From NCBI GenBank assembly GCA_937944405.1, contig CALDYR010000044.1:1-61100 (forward strand): a stretch of 61,100 nt of DNA, given 5' to 3'. Made by a program: the position numbers and the translations under genes. The notes beneath the pieces are model-generated. The model searched no databases. It was not told the DNA's origin and saw nothing but the letters and a program-made list of their open reading frames with translations. Below, one piece after another: positions 45,183-54,279 of the stretch. This stretch comes from an uncultured Pirellulaceae bacterium. GTDB taxonomy: Bacteria; Planctomycetota; Planctomycetia; Pirellulales; Pirellulaceae. The first letter of the stretch is position 1. The number at the start of each line of letters is the position of its first letter.

Positions 45183-47585
45183 TTATTTCTTCGCCCGGAC
45201 TTTGATGTACTTCTTCGCGGGTTTAGAAACTTTTGGTTTCCGCGCCGCGTCCCGATTAGAATCGCTGGCTTCGGTCGATTTTCCCAGCCGCGCTTTGGTT
45301 GCGACTTGGTTCGGTTTACGATAACCGCTGGCGGTTTTGGCGCCGCTGTTGCTTCTGTTTTTAGGTGGTGAATTTGAGTCGCCATCATTGCGACTGATCG
45401 ATTTCCGGCCGCGAAATGGTTTTTGGCGTTTGCCAAAGTCCGTGCTGCCGTTGTTAGATCTGCGTCGATTGCTGTGATCCGATCTCCCGTGCGTGCCGGT
45501 CGACCTTGAGATCTGTAATCGCTGGCCGCTTACTTGCACGTTTCGCAACACGTCCAACAAGTCGTCCGCAAGCCCTGAGGGAAGGTCGATGAAGGAGAAG
45601 CGATCAAACATTTTGATCTTTCCAATTTCCCCATTTTGCAGTCCGGCTTCATTGGCGATCGCACCGACGATGTTGCCGGGGCCCGCACCGTGGCTTCGAC
45701 CGACTTCGACACGGTAGCTGGCTTTGTCGGCGTCCGAAAGATGTTTACGGGTTGCTTTCCTGCCTGCCGGAGCGTCTGTCAGCAACAACGGAGTCGTGCC
45801 TTGAGCCATCACGGCTAACGCCGCGGCGAAGGTTTCGATCGAATGAGGATTTTCCTCGACTAAGCTTTTGACCAACTCGCGGAAGAAATCCATTTGGCTA
45901 TCGTTAGCGGCATCGATGACTTGCCGTTTAAACTTTTCGACTCGCAGTTCATTGATTTCGCCGATCGATCGCGTCTTGAATGGAGCGATCTTCTGTTTAG
46001 TGTCTTTTTCCAACCAGCCGAGCTTACGTTTTTCTTTGGGTTCCACGAACAGAACCGCTTTGCCCGCCCTGCCCGCCCTGCCCGTCCGACCAATCCGGTG
46101 AACGTAAGTTTCGGTGTCGTGCGGGAAGTCGTAATTGATCACGTGACTGATTCGTTTTACATCCAAACCACGCGCCGCAACATCGGTGGCCAAGACGATG
46201 TCAATCTTTCCGGCTTTTAAACGATTGACCGTACGTTCGCGCTGGTTTTGAGCGATATCGCCATTGAGCGCGGCGGTGTCGAAACCACGTTTCACCAGTT
46301 GCTCGGCCACGACGTTGGTCGTTTGACGAGTCTTAACGAAGACGATGACACCATCGGTTTCTTCGGTCTCTAAAAGCCGACAGAGGGTTTCTAGTTTCTC
46401 ACGGAAGTTGACCACAACGAAGGACTGGTCAATTGAGTCGGCCGTTCCAGTTTTGCTTTTAATCGTAATGTGAACTGGATCGTCCAAGTACTTTTTGGCA
46501 ATGGTTCGGATCGGGGCGGGCATGGTCGCCGAAAATGACAGCGTCTGGCGCACCTTCGGCAATCGCTCCATTACCCACTGGACGTCGTCGATGAATCCCA
46601 TTCGGAGCATTTCGTCGGCTTCGTCGAGCACAAACGTTTTGACTTGATCAAGTTTCAGCGTTTTGCGATTAATGTGATCCATAATTCGCCCGGGCGTTCC
46701 AACGACAACGTGAACGCCGCGTTCAAGTGCCCGGAATTGCGTCTCGTAGCTCTGGCCACCGTAGACCGTGACGCATTTGAGTCCCTTCATCGAGGAACCA
46801 TATTTTTCAAACGCCGCGGTCACCTGCAGGGCTAATTCGCGCGTCGGAGCCAACACTAAAATCTGCGGCGACTTATTTTTGAGGTCGATCTGAGAAAGCA
46901 ACGGCCAGGCAAAGGCGGCGGTCTTGCCCGACCCCGTTTCGGCTTGACCGATCACGTCGCGTCCTTCAAGGATAACTGACACGGTCTCCTTTTGGATGGC
47001 GGTTGGGGTTTGGTAACCAAACCCCTTGATCGCTTTATAAACGTCGTCCCGCAAACCAAGCGCCTTAAACGGGTCGGCCGCCGGGGAGTCTTTTTCGGCA
47101 GGCGGTTGAACCGGTTCGGTGCTTTTTGCTACCACGGTTTCCTCGCCTGATGTTCGCACGGCCACCTTTTCAACGCACGATGTTTCAGCGACCGGTGTTT
47201 CAGCGCTCGATGTTTCAGCGCTCGATGTTTCAGCGACCGGTGATTGCGCAATCTCCTGTTCGTCCTTTTGCTCCTTGGTATCGGTTGGCGCTGCAACCGG
47301 TGCGGTCGTCGCTTCGACGATACTTTCAGAATCGCCATGGATCACCACAGGAACAACTTCTACGCTGGGCGTGTTTGGATTGACGTCGCCGTCACTATTG
47401 GATGAAAATGGATTGCCCGACTTGTTTTGGCCATCGGTTTGCGATTGAATTTGTTTTGATTCATCCTGTTTTGATTCGTCCTGTTTTGACGGATCAGACT
47501 GCTGGTTTTGATCGACCGATCGCTGTTCATTCTCAGTATTTCGGTTCTGAGTTTGCGCAGCCGTACCGTTAACCTTTGAGGTCAT
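45183..47585 (-). CDS. DEAD-box RNA helicase with DbpA-type RNA-binding domain
   Basis: This ATP-dependent RNA helicase has 800 residues. The core has the Q motif (TPTAIQKETV), AETGSGKTAAF (near 210), PTRELALQ, TPGRIMD, DEADEML (near 317), SAT, and HRIGRTGRAGRAGK. A DbpA-type RNA-binding domain follows (YRVEVGRSHGAG to VQVSGQRLQISRS, about 610-690), then a basic Ser/Arg/Lys tail. The first ~170 residues are low-complexity: QDESKQDESKQ and a pentapeptide repeat of AETSS type. The RNA-binding domain suggests a CsdA/DeaD-like job in ribosome assembly or cold adaptation; the symbol is left open because the N-terminus is unusual. A 443-bp divergent region lies upstream. Confidence 0.9.
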   Translation of the reverse strand: MTSKVNGTAAQTQNRNTENEQRSVDQNQQSDPSKQDESKQDESKQIQSQTDGQNKSGNPFSSNSDGDVNPNTPSVEVVPVVIHGDSESIVEATTAPVAAPTDTKEQKDEQEIAQSPVAETSSAETSSAETPVAETSCVEKVAVRTSGEETVVAKSTEPVQPPAEKDSPAADPFKALGLRDDVYKAIKGFGYQTPTAIQKETVSVILEGRDVIGQAETGSGKTAAFAWPLLSQIDLKNKSPQILVLAPTRELALQVTAAFEKYGSSMKGLKCVTVYGGQSYETQFRALERGVHVVVGTPGRIMDHINRKTLKLDQVKTFVLDEADEMLRMGFIDDVQWVMERLPKVRQTLSFSATMPAPIRTIAKKYLDDPVHITIKSKTGTADSIDQSFVVVNFREKLETLCRLLETEETDGVIVFVKTRQTTNVVAEQLVKRGFDTAALNGDIAQNQRERTVNRLKAGKIDIVLATDVAARGLDVKRISHVINYDFPHDTETYVHRIGRTGRAGRAGKAVLFVEPKEKRKLGWLEKDTKQKIAPFKTRSIGEINELRVEKFKRQVIDAANDSQMDFFRELVKSLVEENPHSIETFAAALAVMAQGTTPLLLTDAPAGRKATRKHLSDADKASYRVEVGRSHGAGPGNIVGAIANEAGLQNGEIGKIKMFDRFSFIDLPSGLADDLLDVLRNVQVSGQRLQISRSTGTHGRSDHSNRRRSNNGSTDFGKRQKPFRGRKSISRNDGDSNSPPKNRSNSGAKTASGYRKPNQVATKARLGKSTEASDSNRDAARKPKVSKPAKKYIKVRAKK
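47178..47237 (-). repeat. 15-bp coding repeat, four units, in the helicase N-terminus
   Basis: Four 15-bp units of CGATGTTTCAGCGCT type (47178, 47193, 47208, 47223) lie in frame and encode a pentapeptide repeat of the AETSS/AETPV kind. The unit length is a multiple of three, so copies can be gained or lost without breaking the frame. Confidence 0.85.
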
Positions 47586-48028
47586 GAAAGAATCCTGTTC
47601 AAAATTTAAAAATTGGTTTTGTGCTGTCTCATTTCAGCCTTTCCAAAGGCTGGTTCGGAGATCAGATTTCGCGGGAGACTCGCACAAACCGTTTTGAACA
47701 GCGTTTGATCAGAGAATCGCGATTCCCATTTACGCGTCGTCAATCAAAAAACTGCTGGATGCGATTTCTCGTCCAGCGACGACGTGAAAGTCGGTTGGGG
47801 AAAAAAGTCTTCGGCAAATAGGGCATTTGAAACATCCCAGCTCAATCAACTTGCGGTGGACATCGTACGCAGCTCGATTAAAAATAACAAGGCTTAATAT
47901 CGTGCCTTTGCGTCGCCGACAACTTTGTTTGACAATGACGTTGGGTAACTCGGCAAAGTCTGCCGCAAGGGTTACGATGTGGTCAGAAACTCCCCACTGG
48001 TGAACTTTTGAATAATATAATTTCCATT
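47586..48028. other. 443-bp divergent intergenic region
   Basis: This is upstream of both the helicase (minus) and the membrane protein (plus). A 7-bp inverted repeat AGCCTTT/AAAGGCT lies at 47635-47650, in the likely 5' leader of the helicase. I see no gene or named RNA. Confidence 0.4.
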
Positions 48029-48679
48029 ATGGATCCGCTCCATTTTTGCATTGCGGTTGTTCCGCTAGCCGTTTATCTGCTGTTGATAGGGATTCTCAAT
48101 CTTCGTCGTCGTCCGTTTGTGACCTCTGGGGCTAGGGATGCGGCGGCGGTTGGGATCGGCATTTGCGGATTGATGATGGCTGGACCGATGGAATTGTTCA
48201 TGCCACAAACCGCTGCGGCCCAGTACGGTTCGTTGGTTTGGTTGATGATGTTGGCCTTCTATGGGTTGATGGTTTCGCTGACGGTGTTGTTGATGCGGGT
48301 GCGGATTGTGGCCTACAACATCACCTCCGAACAGCTCCGCCCGATCCTGACCAAGATCGCGTTAGAGTTCGATAAATCGAGCCGTTGGTCGGGAGACGGA
48401 TTGCTGATTCCAGCAAAAAAAATTCACCTGCATATGGACCCTGCTCTATGGAACCGGAGCGTTCAGCTAACCGCCAGCGGTATCGCTCAAAGTTACGAAG
48501 GCTGGAACGATTTGGAAGCCGAACTAAAACAAGCGGTCAAAAGCGTCGAGGTACGGGCGAACCTGTTGGGCATCAACCTGTTGGGCGGCTCGCTGGCGTT
48601 AGCGCTGGTCACGCTTTATTGGATGCTGATGGATCAAGAATCCGTCGTCGCCGCGTTCCGCGAAATGACTCAGTTTTAG
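48029..48679 (+). CDS. small integral membrane protein of unknown function
   Basis: I do not recognise the family. From ATG 48029 there are 216 residues. Three membrane segments lie in the first 100 (CIAVVPLAVYLLLIGIL, AAAVGIGICGLMMAG, LVWLMMLAFYGLMVSL), and one more near the end (LLGGSLALALVTLYWMLM). Between them lies a soluble stretch (residues ~95-180) with GDGLLIPAKKIHLHMD and alternating charge. A TTG seven codons upstream is possible but the ATG is preferred. It is followed 77 bp later on the same strand by the GH117 gene. No functional link is evident. Confidence 0.65.
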   Translation: MDPLHFCIAVVPLAVYLLLIGILNLRRRPFVTSGARDAAAVGIGICGLMMAGPMELFMPQTAAAQYGSLVWLMMLAFYGLMVSLTVLLMRVRIVAYNITSEQLRPILTKIALEFDKSSRWSGDGLLIPAKKIHLHMDPALWNRSVQLTASGIAQSYEGWNDLEAELKQAVKSVEVRANLLGINLLGGSLALALVTLYWMLMDQESVVAAFREMTQF

Positions 48680-48756
48680 GTTAGTCCGGGGTTAGCATCG
48701 AAAGCCCCAGCGCCGCTTCCAAACAAACGATTTCACAATTCCCCCAGGATACTTTT

Positions 48757-50136
48757 ATGTGTCCCCATTCTGCTGGTTTCCAGCAAAAACGATCGGCGAA
48801 TATCTTGGTTGGTAGATTCTTTAGATCCGCAAAGTGTTATTTCTGCCCTACTTTGGCTTGCGCGGCGACGCTATTGGGGGCACTGGGACCGAGAGACGGT
48901 GCCGCCCAAACGCCGGTCGTGACAGAAAACGCATCAGGTGAAAACGCACAGCGTGCAGTCGCGCCAACGACTTCCGCCTTCCCCTACATCGTCACCACGG
49001 ACACCAAAAACAGAAAACTATCGGCCGCGATGAAGCGCAGTTTGCGCCAACACGACGGCGACACCCCAAGTACCAATGAACTATCCTCCAGCTTCAAATT
49101 CACGCGCCTGCAAGGATTCGATTATCACCAAGGGGACGGTACGGTGTCTCGGCGAGACCCATCAAAAATTATTTTTGTCGATGGCAAGTACTATGTGTGG
49201 TACACAAAACGTGACACCCCGATGCCGCCGCAGGGCCCCGACCGTTGCACCGACACGATCCCTTCGACCGATTGGGATCTGTGCGACATCGCGTACGCGA
49301 CCAGCACCGACGGATTCACGTGGAAGGAACAGGGAATCGCGGTGCCGCGTCCGGCCCGCCCCGCCCCCGGGTGGCGGTCGGTGTCGACAACCGACATTCT
49401 GGTTTGGAAAGGGAAATACTACCTGTATTACCAAGCTTTTTTTGAGGCCAGCGGAAAACAGGGCGACTACTGCCCGGTTGCGGTTTCTTACGCCGATTCA
49501 CCGGACGGTCCCTGGACAGCGGCCAACAAAATTGTCGTCCCCAATGGGAACCCAGGCGAATGGGATCAGTTCGCGATTCATGATCCCTACCCACTGGTTC
49601 ACAATGGGAAAATTTATCTGTATTACAAATCCGCCTTCAACCGACCGCACAACAAATGGGTTGCCGGTGGTTTAGCGATCGCCAACGATCCGTTGGGGCC
49701 GTTTGAGAAACATCGACTCAATCCGGTTCTCAATTCCGGGCACGAAGTGGCGCTTTTTCCATTCAAAAAAGGCGTCGCGGCATTGGTGATCGTCGACGGC
49801 ACCGAACACAGCACGATTCAATACGCCGAAGACTGGGTTAATTTCGAAATTGCGGCGACTTCGGTGTTGATGCCCGTCGCTGCAGGGCCGAGTGTCCCAG
49901 ATGCGTTCACCAACACGACCGACGGGCGCGGGATCACGTGGGGGCTGTCTCATTTCATCAACGCGGGTAAAAAACCAACACAGCACTCTATCCTGGCGCG
50001 CTTTGATTGCGATCTTAGCCAAGACCTGCACGACCCGGTCATGAAGAAAACCCGTCCGTGGCTTTCACCGGAAGTCTATTTTGGACAGGGAATCAGTAAG
50101 CAACAGAGACAGCGCATCAAAGATTCATCGCCGTAA
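48757..50136 (+). CDS. family 117 glycoside hydrolase, putative 3,6-anhydro-L-galactosidase
   Basis: This is an exported enzyme of 459 residues. It has a long hydrophobic N-terminus (ACAATLLGALGPRDGAAQ) and a five-bladed propeller like GH43/GH117. The GH117 hallmarks are present: VSRRDPSKIIFVDGKYYVWY, TIPSTDWDLCDIAYATSTDG, TWKEQG, IHDPYP and NSGHEVALFPF. By analogy with characterised GH117 enzymes, the catalytic residues should be Asp134 (RRDP), Asp276 (HDP) and His329 (SGHEV), all present. Known members release 3,6-anhydro-L-galactose from the end of neoagarooligosaccharides; carrageenan-like substrates are possible too. No other polysaccharide-degrading or sulfatase gene is next to it. It is 77 bp behind a membrane-protein gene. 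Confidence 0.82.
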   Translation: MCPHSAGFQQKRSANILVGRFFRSAKCYFCPTLACAATLLGALGPRDGAAQTPVVTENASGENAQRAVAPTTSAFPYIVTTDTKNRKLSAAMKRSLRQHDGDTPSTNELSSSFKFTRLQGFDYHQGDGTVSRRDPSKIIFVDGKYYVWYTKRDTPMPPQGPDRCTDTIPSTDWDLCDIAYATSTDGFTWKEQGIAVPRPARPAPGWRSVSTTDILVWKGKYYLYYQAFFEASGKQGDYCPVAVSYADSPDGPWTAANKIVVPNGNPGEWDQFAIHDPYPLVHNGKIYLYYKSAFNRPHNKWVAGGLAIANDPLGPFEKHRLNPVLNSGHEVALFPFKKGVAALVIVDGTEHSTIQYAEDWVNFEIAATSVLMPVAAGPSVPDAFTNTTDGRGITWGLSHFINAGKKPTQHSILARFDCDLSQDLHDPVMKKTRPWLSPEVYFGQGISKQQRQRIKDSSP

Positions 50137-50190
50137 CGATGGGGGTTGTTCGGTGGTAAAAAGGCGCGGCGTTGACGGTCAAGACCAGGC

Positions 50191-50993
50191 TTACTTCGGC
50201 AATTTTGGGGGCTTTGATGTTGACTCCCCCGCGCCTTTGTCTGGTTCTTTATCCGGCACGATGAGGGGGAATCCTTTGAGTTGCCGCCAAATTTCGTAAC
50301 CCAATGTCACCTGACGCAGCATGCCCCATCCATTGGTGCGAACGCCCTGACGCAAATATCTTTCCTCGGGCCAATCGGATCCCGAGTTGGGGGGACCAAG
50401 ATCCGAAACCGTCCCCGGCCGTTGTCGGTCGCATCAATGGTCACGACTTGACCGCTGAACATGCCGACCGCGATCGACGGCCAACCGGGGAACTGCACCG
50501 CTGGCCAACCTTCAAATTGCAGCCGAGCTTCTTGGCCAATCTGTATCAAAGGCATATCGTTACCGCTGACCATCAATTCAACCGCTTCTTGAATGGAATC
50601 GGGGATCGACGTCAAAATCGATTGGCCCTCTTTGATCGTTTGGCCCGGTTCGTACAAAGGCATCCGGTAGCTTGTTCCATTCCGCGGCGCTCGAATCACC
50701 AACCAGCTCACCTCCTCTAACTTCATTTCGACATCACGAATTTCTTTACGGACGGTCGCCGTGCTGCCGAGTGAATCTTGTTTCAAGGCACGGGAATAGT
50801 CGATCTTCGTCTGAGCGACTCGCCGTTTTCCCTCCAGCATATCCTTTTTGGCGGCCAGTTCTTTCTCCAAAGACGTCACGTCTTGGCGGACCGATTGGGA
50901 TTCTGATTGGCCCAGTGAGTGATTGCACGTCGCTCGGGGGGATTTTCGGATTGTGTCGAGAAAATTCCAGCGCTGTTTGTGCGATTTAGTCAA
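50191..50993 (-). pseudogene. decayed HlyD-type membrane fusion protein gene
   Basis: The frame from 50993 (TTG, overlapping the transporter's stop as TTGA) begins partway into a HlyD protein. It has coiled coil (LEKELAAKKDMLEGKRRVAQ), IRAPRNGT, then VSGNDMPLIQIGQEARLQFE and FPGWPSIAVGMFSGQV, up to RFRILVPPTR. The N-terminal lipoyl half (about 200 residues in relatives) is missing. Near 50377-50383 the frame shifts: the expected end DWPEERYLRQGVRTNGWGML continues in another frame to a stop at 50191, whereas the original frame stops at 50307. A lost 5' half and a one-base shift mark a pseudogene. A short functional remnant is less likely. Confidence 0.8.
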
Positions 50994-52420
50994 CGTTTCA
51001 TTCGCAAAGAATCGCCTTCACCGTGTTCCCTGTCTACCGCCATGCCCTTGAGAATTAACCTGTTCTTCATCCGCGCGGTGAGACTGCGAGTTTTAATTAT
51101 TCCGATCAACACAAGTGTCGCAAATAACCAAACCAACGACGCCACAATAAGTACCGCATGCTGCACCCAAATCGAACAAGTCACCAGCACAATGCCGGCG
51201 ACAATTTCGCCACCGGGTTTGACCAAACCATGGTTGTGCCCAATCAACCCGCGGCGTTTTCGTTTCTCAACACTGGTGTACAGCAGGTGAATGGCTGTAT
51301 CGTGGGTGCTCCTGCGCCATGTGTCCATCCCTTTGGCGAAAGTGCTGATATAGAACAACGCCGCCATACCGAACCCGATGCTTCCCCCCGAAACAAAAAC
51401 CACATTCAGCAACAGCAGCATCGTAGGCAGTACTAAAATCGGCACAACCACGCTTTTGTTGGCCAGCAAACGTCCGGTGATAAAAAACTGCACCAGCAAC
51501 GTCCCCACGCCCGACATGGCGTAAAACCAACCAAAGAATGCCGCCAACAACCGTTCGCTAGTCCCAAGATATTCCCCAACACTCACTTTCCAATTGAACG
51601 CCACCAGCGTCAGCACTAAAACTTTGGCACCGATCAAAAGGCTGAACCAACGCGCAAACGTTTCTGCGTCGGCGTACTTTGTCAGCGGTAACCACTGCGT
51701 CGCAATCGTTGAAATCAAATCACCTTCGCCTTCAACATCAACGACACGGGCAACATCACCATCAGCCTGATCACCGTGCCCAACGTTCTGACCGCGGTTG
51801 AGGGGCGTTTGGGTTATGTGAACCGCGTCGGTGCGGCTAGTTGGTTGGGTATTGATTTTGATGCTTGGCAGTATCGCCAGTCCATCCAGCAGGCCGGCCA
51901 GTAACAACCAATTGTCAGCATCCCAAAGCGTTGATTCGAAACCCACGGCGGTACCGACAGTGATCGCAGCGATCGGAAACCCCAGCAACACCGTCGCCCA
52001 CGATTGTCGACTTGAGTTCCGGCCTAAGGTTTCGTTCATCGCTGAGATTGCCACGATGGCATACAGACACCCCTTGACCTCCGCCATTACGTAAACGATC
52101 GACAGCAGCACAAACGAGTGGTGCAACATGGGCAGCATCCACCAAAGGCAAAGGTAGCAAACCGCCATCAATAGCGCGGTGGTGCGCATCAATTTATCGA
52201 TCGAAATCTTTTTCGCAGCACGCACCCACAGGGTCGCAAACAATGCCGTGGCCAGCCCTGCAGCCAGAAATTCGACCGAGAGACTGGCCGAACCAACACG
52301 TGATAGAAACAGGCTGACCGCCGCTGTTTTGGCCAGCGTATAAGACGATCCCACCAACAAGCAAAACATAAACAGTCGAAGGACTGTTGCCAGTTCATGC
52401 CGTGGAATCTTAGAAACCAT
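50990..52420 (-). CDS. polytopic transporter (MFS / ATP-ADP-translocase-like)
   Basis: This is a 476-residue inner-membrane protein with about twelve hydrophobic helices. The opening (LRLFMFCLLVGSSYTLAKTA, with LFLSRVGSASLSVEF next) and the general layout resemble the MFS/Npt1-like transporters found in planctomycetes and chlamydiae, but I cannot tell the substrate. A polar, Gly/Asp-rich loop of ~45 residues lies between the two halves. The next gene on the strand is the HlyD remnant, whose start overlaps this stop by four bases. A transporter paired with a membrane-fusion protein suggests an export unit that is now broken. Confidence 0.75.
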   Translation of the reverse strand: MVSKIPRHELATVLRLFMFCLLVGSSYTLAKTAAVSLFLSRVGSASLSVEFLAAGLATALFATLWVRAAKKISIDKLMRTTALLMAVCYLCLWWMLPMLHHSFVLLSIVYVMAEVKGCLYAIVAISAMNETLGRNSSRQSWATVLLGFPIAAITVGTAVGFESTLWDADNWLLLAGLLDGLAILPSIKINTQPTSRTDAVHITQTPLNRGQNVGHGDQADGDVARVVDVEGEGDLISTIATQWLPLTKYADAETFARWFSLLIGAKVLVLTLVAFNWKVSVGEYLGTSERLLAAFFGWFYAMSGVGTLLVQFFITGRLLANKSVVVPILVLPTMLLLLNVVFVSGGSIGFGMAALFYISTFAKGMDTWRRSTHDTAIHLLYTSVEKRKRRGLIGHNHGLVKPGGEIVAGIVLVTCSIWVQHAVLIVASLVWLFATLVLIGIIKTRSLTARMKNRLILKGMAVDREHGEGDSLRMKR

Positions 52421-52768
52421 TGATACCGTAGTTACTGTCTTTAAAGCGCGCCGTGAGTCCGCAACGAAATAGGGAAGGAACTTAAGCCTATTTCAAACTT
52501 CATCGACAATAAAGCTTAACCTCCGTACAAAATGATATTATGACTGACTGTTGGCGGTAGTGTCGTCATAACCACCCCGTTCGATTGAAAGGGGGCGTGT
52601 TGACGGAGGTAACAACGATTCAAGCGACTAACAGCGGCTTTTTCATGACCACCCTGTCCGTACATCCGAACTGACCTACAAACGTCTGACGTTCAAACCA
52701 ACGACCGTATTGATGGCGCACGCTGCTGATTAACCTTGTTTTAATCAAACGTGGTTGCTTCCCGTCAT
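52421..52768. other. intergenic region between proC and the transporter gene
   Basis: I see no gene. It should hold the promoter of the transporter gene (minus strand). Confidence 0.4.
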
Positions 52769-53584
52769 TCAATCGCCCAGTTCTTTCGATCGGCGGGTTG
52801 CGGCCTCTACCGCTTGGATGACGGTGCCGCGAAATTCGTTAATCTCCAAAGTTTTCAGAGCTTCGATTGTGGTGCCGCCAGGACTGGTGACGCGGTCACG
52901 CAGTACTGCCGGGTGATCACCGGTTTGTTCCACCAATTTAGCCGAACCGATGACCGTTTGAATGGCCAATCGCCTCGCCACATCGCGCGGCAAACCGTTT
53001 AATACGCCTCCGTCGATCAGAGCCTCAATGAAGGTGAACACGTAAGCCGGGCCCGACCCCGAAAGCCCCGTGACGGCATCTATCAATTGCTCGGGAACCT
53101 GAGCCACACAGCCAACAGAAGACATCAATTTAGACACCACTTTCACCTCCTCTTGGGTGACTTCAGGGGATGCGGTAATCCCCGCCGCCCCCTCCATAAT
53201 CAGGCTGGGCGTGTTGGGCATCACACGCAGGATGCGGTCAATCCCCGTTGCGGCCGCAATTTTCTCGATCGTGACCCCGGCCATGATCGAAACCACCAAG
53301 GGGGTGGCCTTGGAATTGGACAGCGCTTTGCTGATGGCGTGGTTCTGAATCGCGTTGGCGAAATACTGTGGCTTGATGGACAAGAAAACGATATCGCAGT
53401 GAGCGAAAATTTCGGCGTTGTCCTGACGGACTTTTATCGCCGACGATACTTTCAGGCCAAACGCTTCGCGCGATGCGGCGCTGGGGTCAGCGATCTCGAA
53501 TTTGATCGCACCATCGGCCAACGATATCCCGCAAGCGAGAGCTTGAGCCATTTGTCCGGCCCCAATAAATCCAATAGTCGTCAT
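52769..53584 (-). CDS. proC: pyrroline-5-carboxylate reductase
   Basis: ProC makes the last step of proline synthesis, reducing 1-pyrroline-5-carboxylate with NAD(P)H. The 271 residues contain the N-terminal Rossmann loop IGFIGAGQMAQAL, VFLSIKPQYF, the substrate-side VVSIMAGVTIEK and VMPNTPSLIMEGAAGI, and the C-terminal family signature GLSGSGPAYVFTFIEALIDGG with RDRVTSPGGTTIEAL. Length and motifs are complete. It starts at ATG. It is alone here; no other proline gene is nearby. Confidence 0.97.
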   Translation of the reverse strand: MTTIGFIGAGQMAQALACGISLADGAIKFEIADPSAASREAFGLKVSSAIKVRQDNAEIFAHCDIVFLSIKPQYFANAIQNHAISKALSNSKATPLVVSIMAGVTIEKIAAATGIDRILRVMPNTPSLIMEGAAGITASPEVTQEEVKVVSKLMSSVGCVAQVPEQLIDAVTGLSGSGPAYVFTFIEALIDGGVLNGLPRDVARRLAIQTVIGSAKLVEQTGDHPAVLRDRVTSPGGTTIEALKTLEINEFRGTVIQAVEAATRRSKELGD

Positions 53585-54279
53585 CGGTTATTTCAATCGC
53601 AGTGTTTGAGTAAGTAAGTAAAAAGGGAAAACGCATCCTTGGCCACCTACCTGCATCCTGGGGCAAACAAGTATTTGCCTAAATGCTTTCTTGGGCGATC
53701 ACGATCAGCCACTTTTATCGTTGCCGTGACTCAACAAGGGATTGTCGCTGGAGGTCAAACTTACCGCAATCGCCGCCCAGGCCGGCGGAGCAGAAAAGTT
53801 GGTCCTTCAGGGAATTTTTTAAGGCGTGTCCGGAAAGCGCTTCCCGGACTCCCCAGAATATCTATATAGAGATGCCAAGAGAATTCAGACGCCCCTATTG
53901 CGTTCATCCAAGATGGCAACGGTACACGCTTCTTGCCCCCAATAATCCTAGACGGGCCGAAAAGCTGCCCTATGGTACCACTGGGATCCGCCTCTAGATA
54001 TCCTCCAAAATCGCATTCCCTACCGCCACAAAGGTCGACCTATTTTGCCTCGCCAGCCAGACCCGAGGACTCGCATCAGCGGGTGGGATAAAAACGATTT
54101 TTCTTTTCGCATCGCAAAAATTGAACGATCCAATCGCTCCTTTTTTACCGATGAACACTGCATGTCTGTTAGCTAATCCTGGCTGCTGGCCACCAAGTAA
54201 GAATTAACGCCCACTGTTTGCCGCATCGCACCTTGCAAACGGTCACCGGCAAATTGTTTTCGAAAACGGAGTGTTTGTT
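53585..54279. other. 695-bp divergent intergenic region
   Basis: No gene is accepted; short frames (53639-53869, 53683-53997) lack any domain. It holds a 22-bp near-perfect palindrome (53828-53849) and a small palindrome TCTATATAGA near 53870. Promoters of proC (minus) and of the secreted protein (plus) must be here. Confidence 0.45.
53828..53849. promoter_or_regulatory. 22-bp near-perfect palindrome
   Basis: GTCCGGAAAGC is followed directly by GCTTCCCGGAC, matching its complement at 10 of 11 positions, with no loop. It is about 245 bp upstream of proC and 430 bp upstream of the next plus-strand gene. It could be an operator or a cruciform-forming site. Confidence 0.4.
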
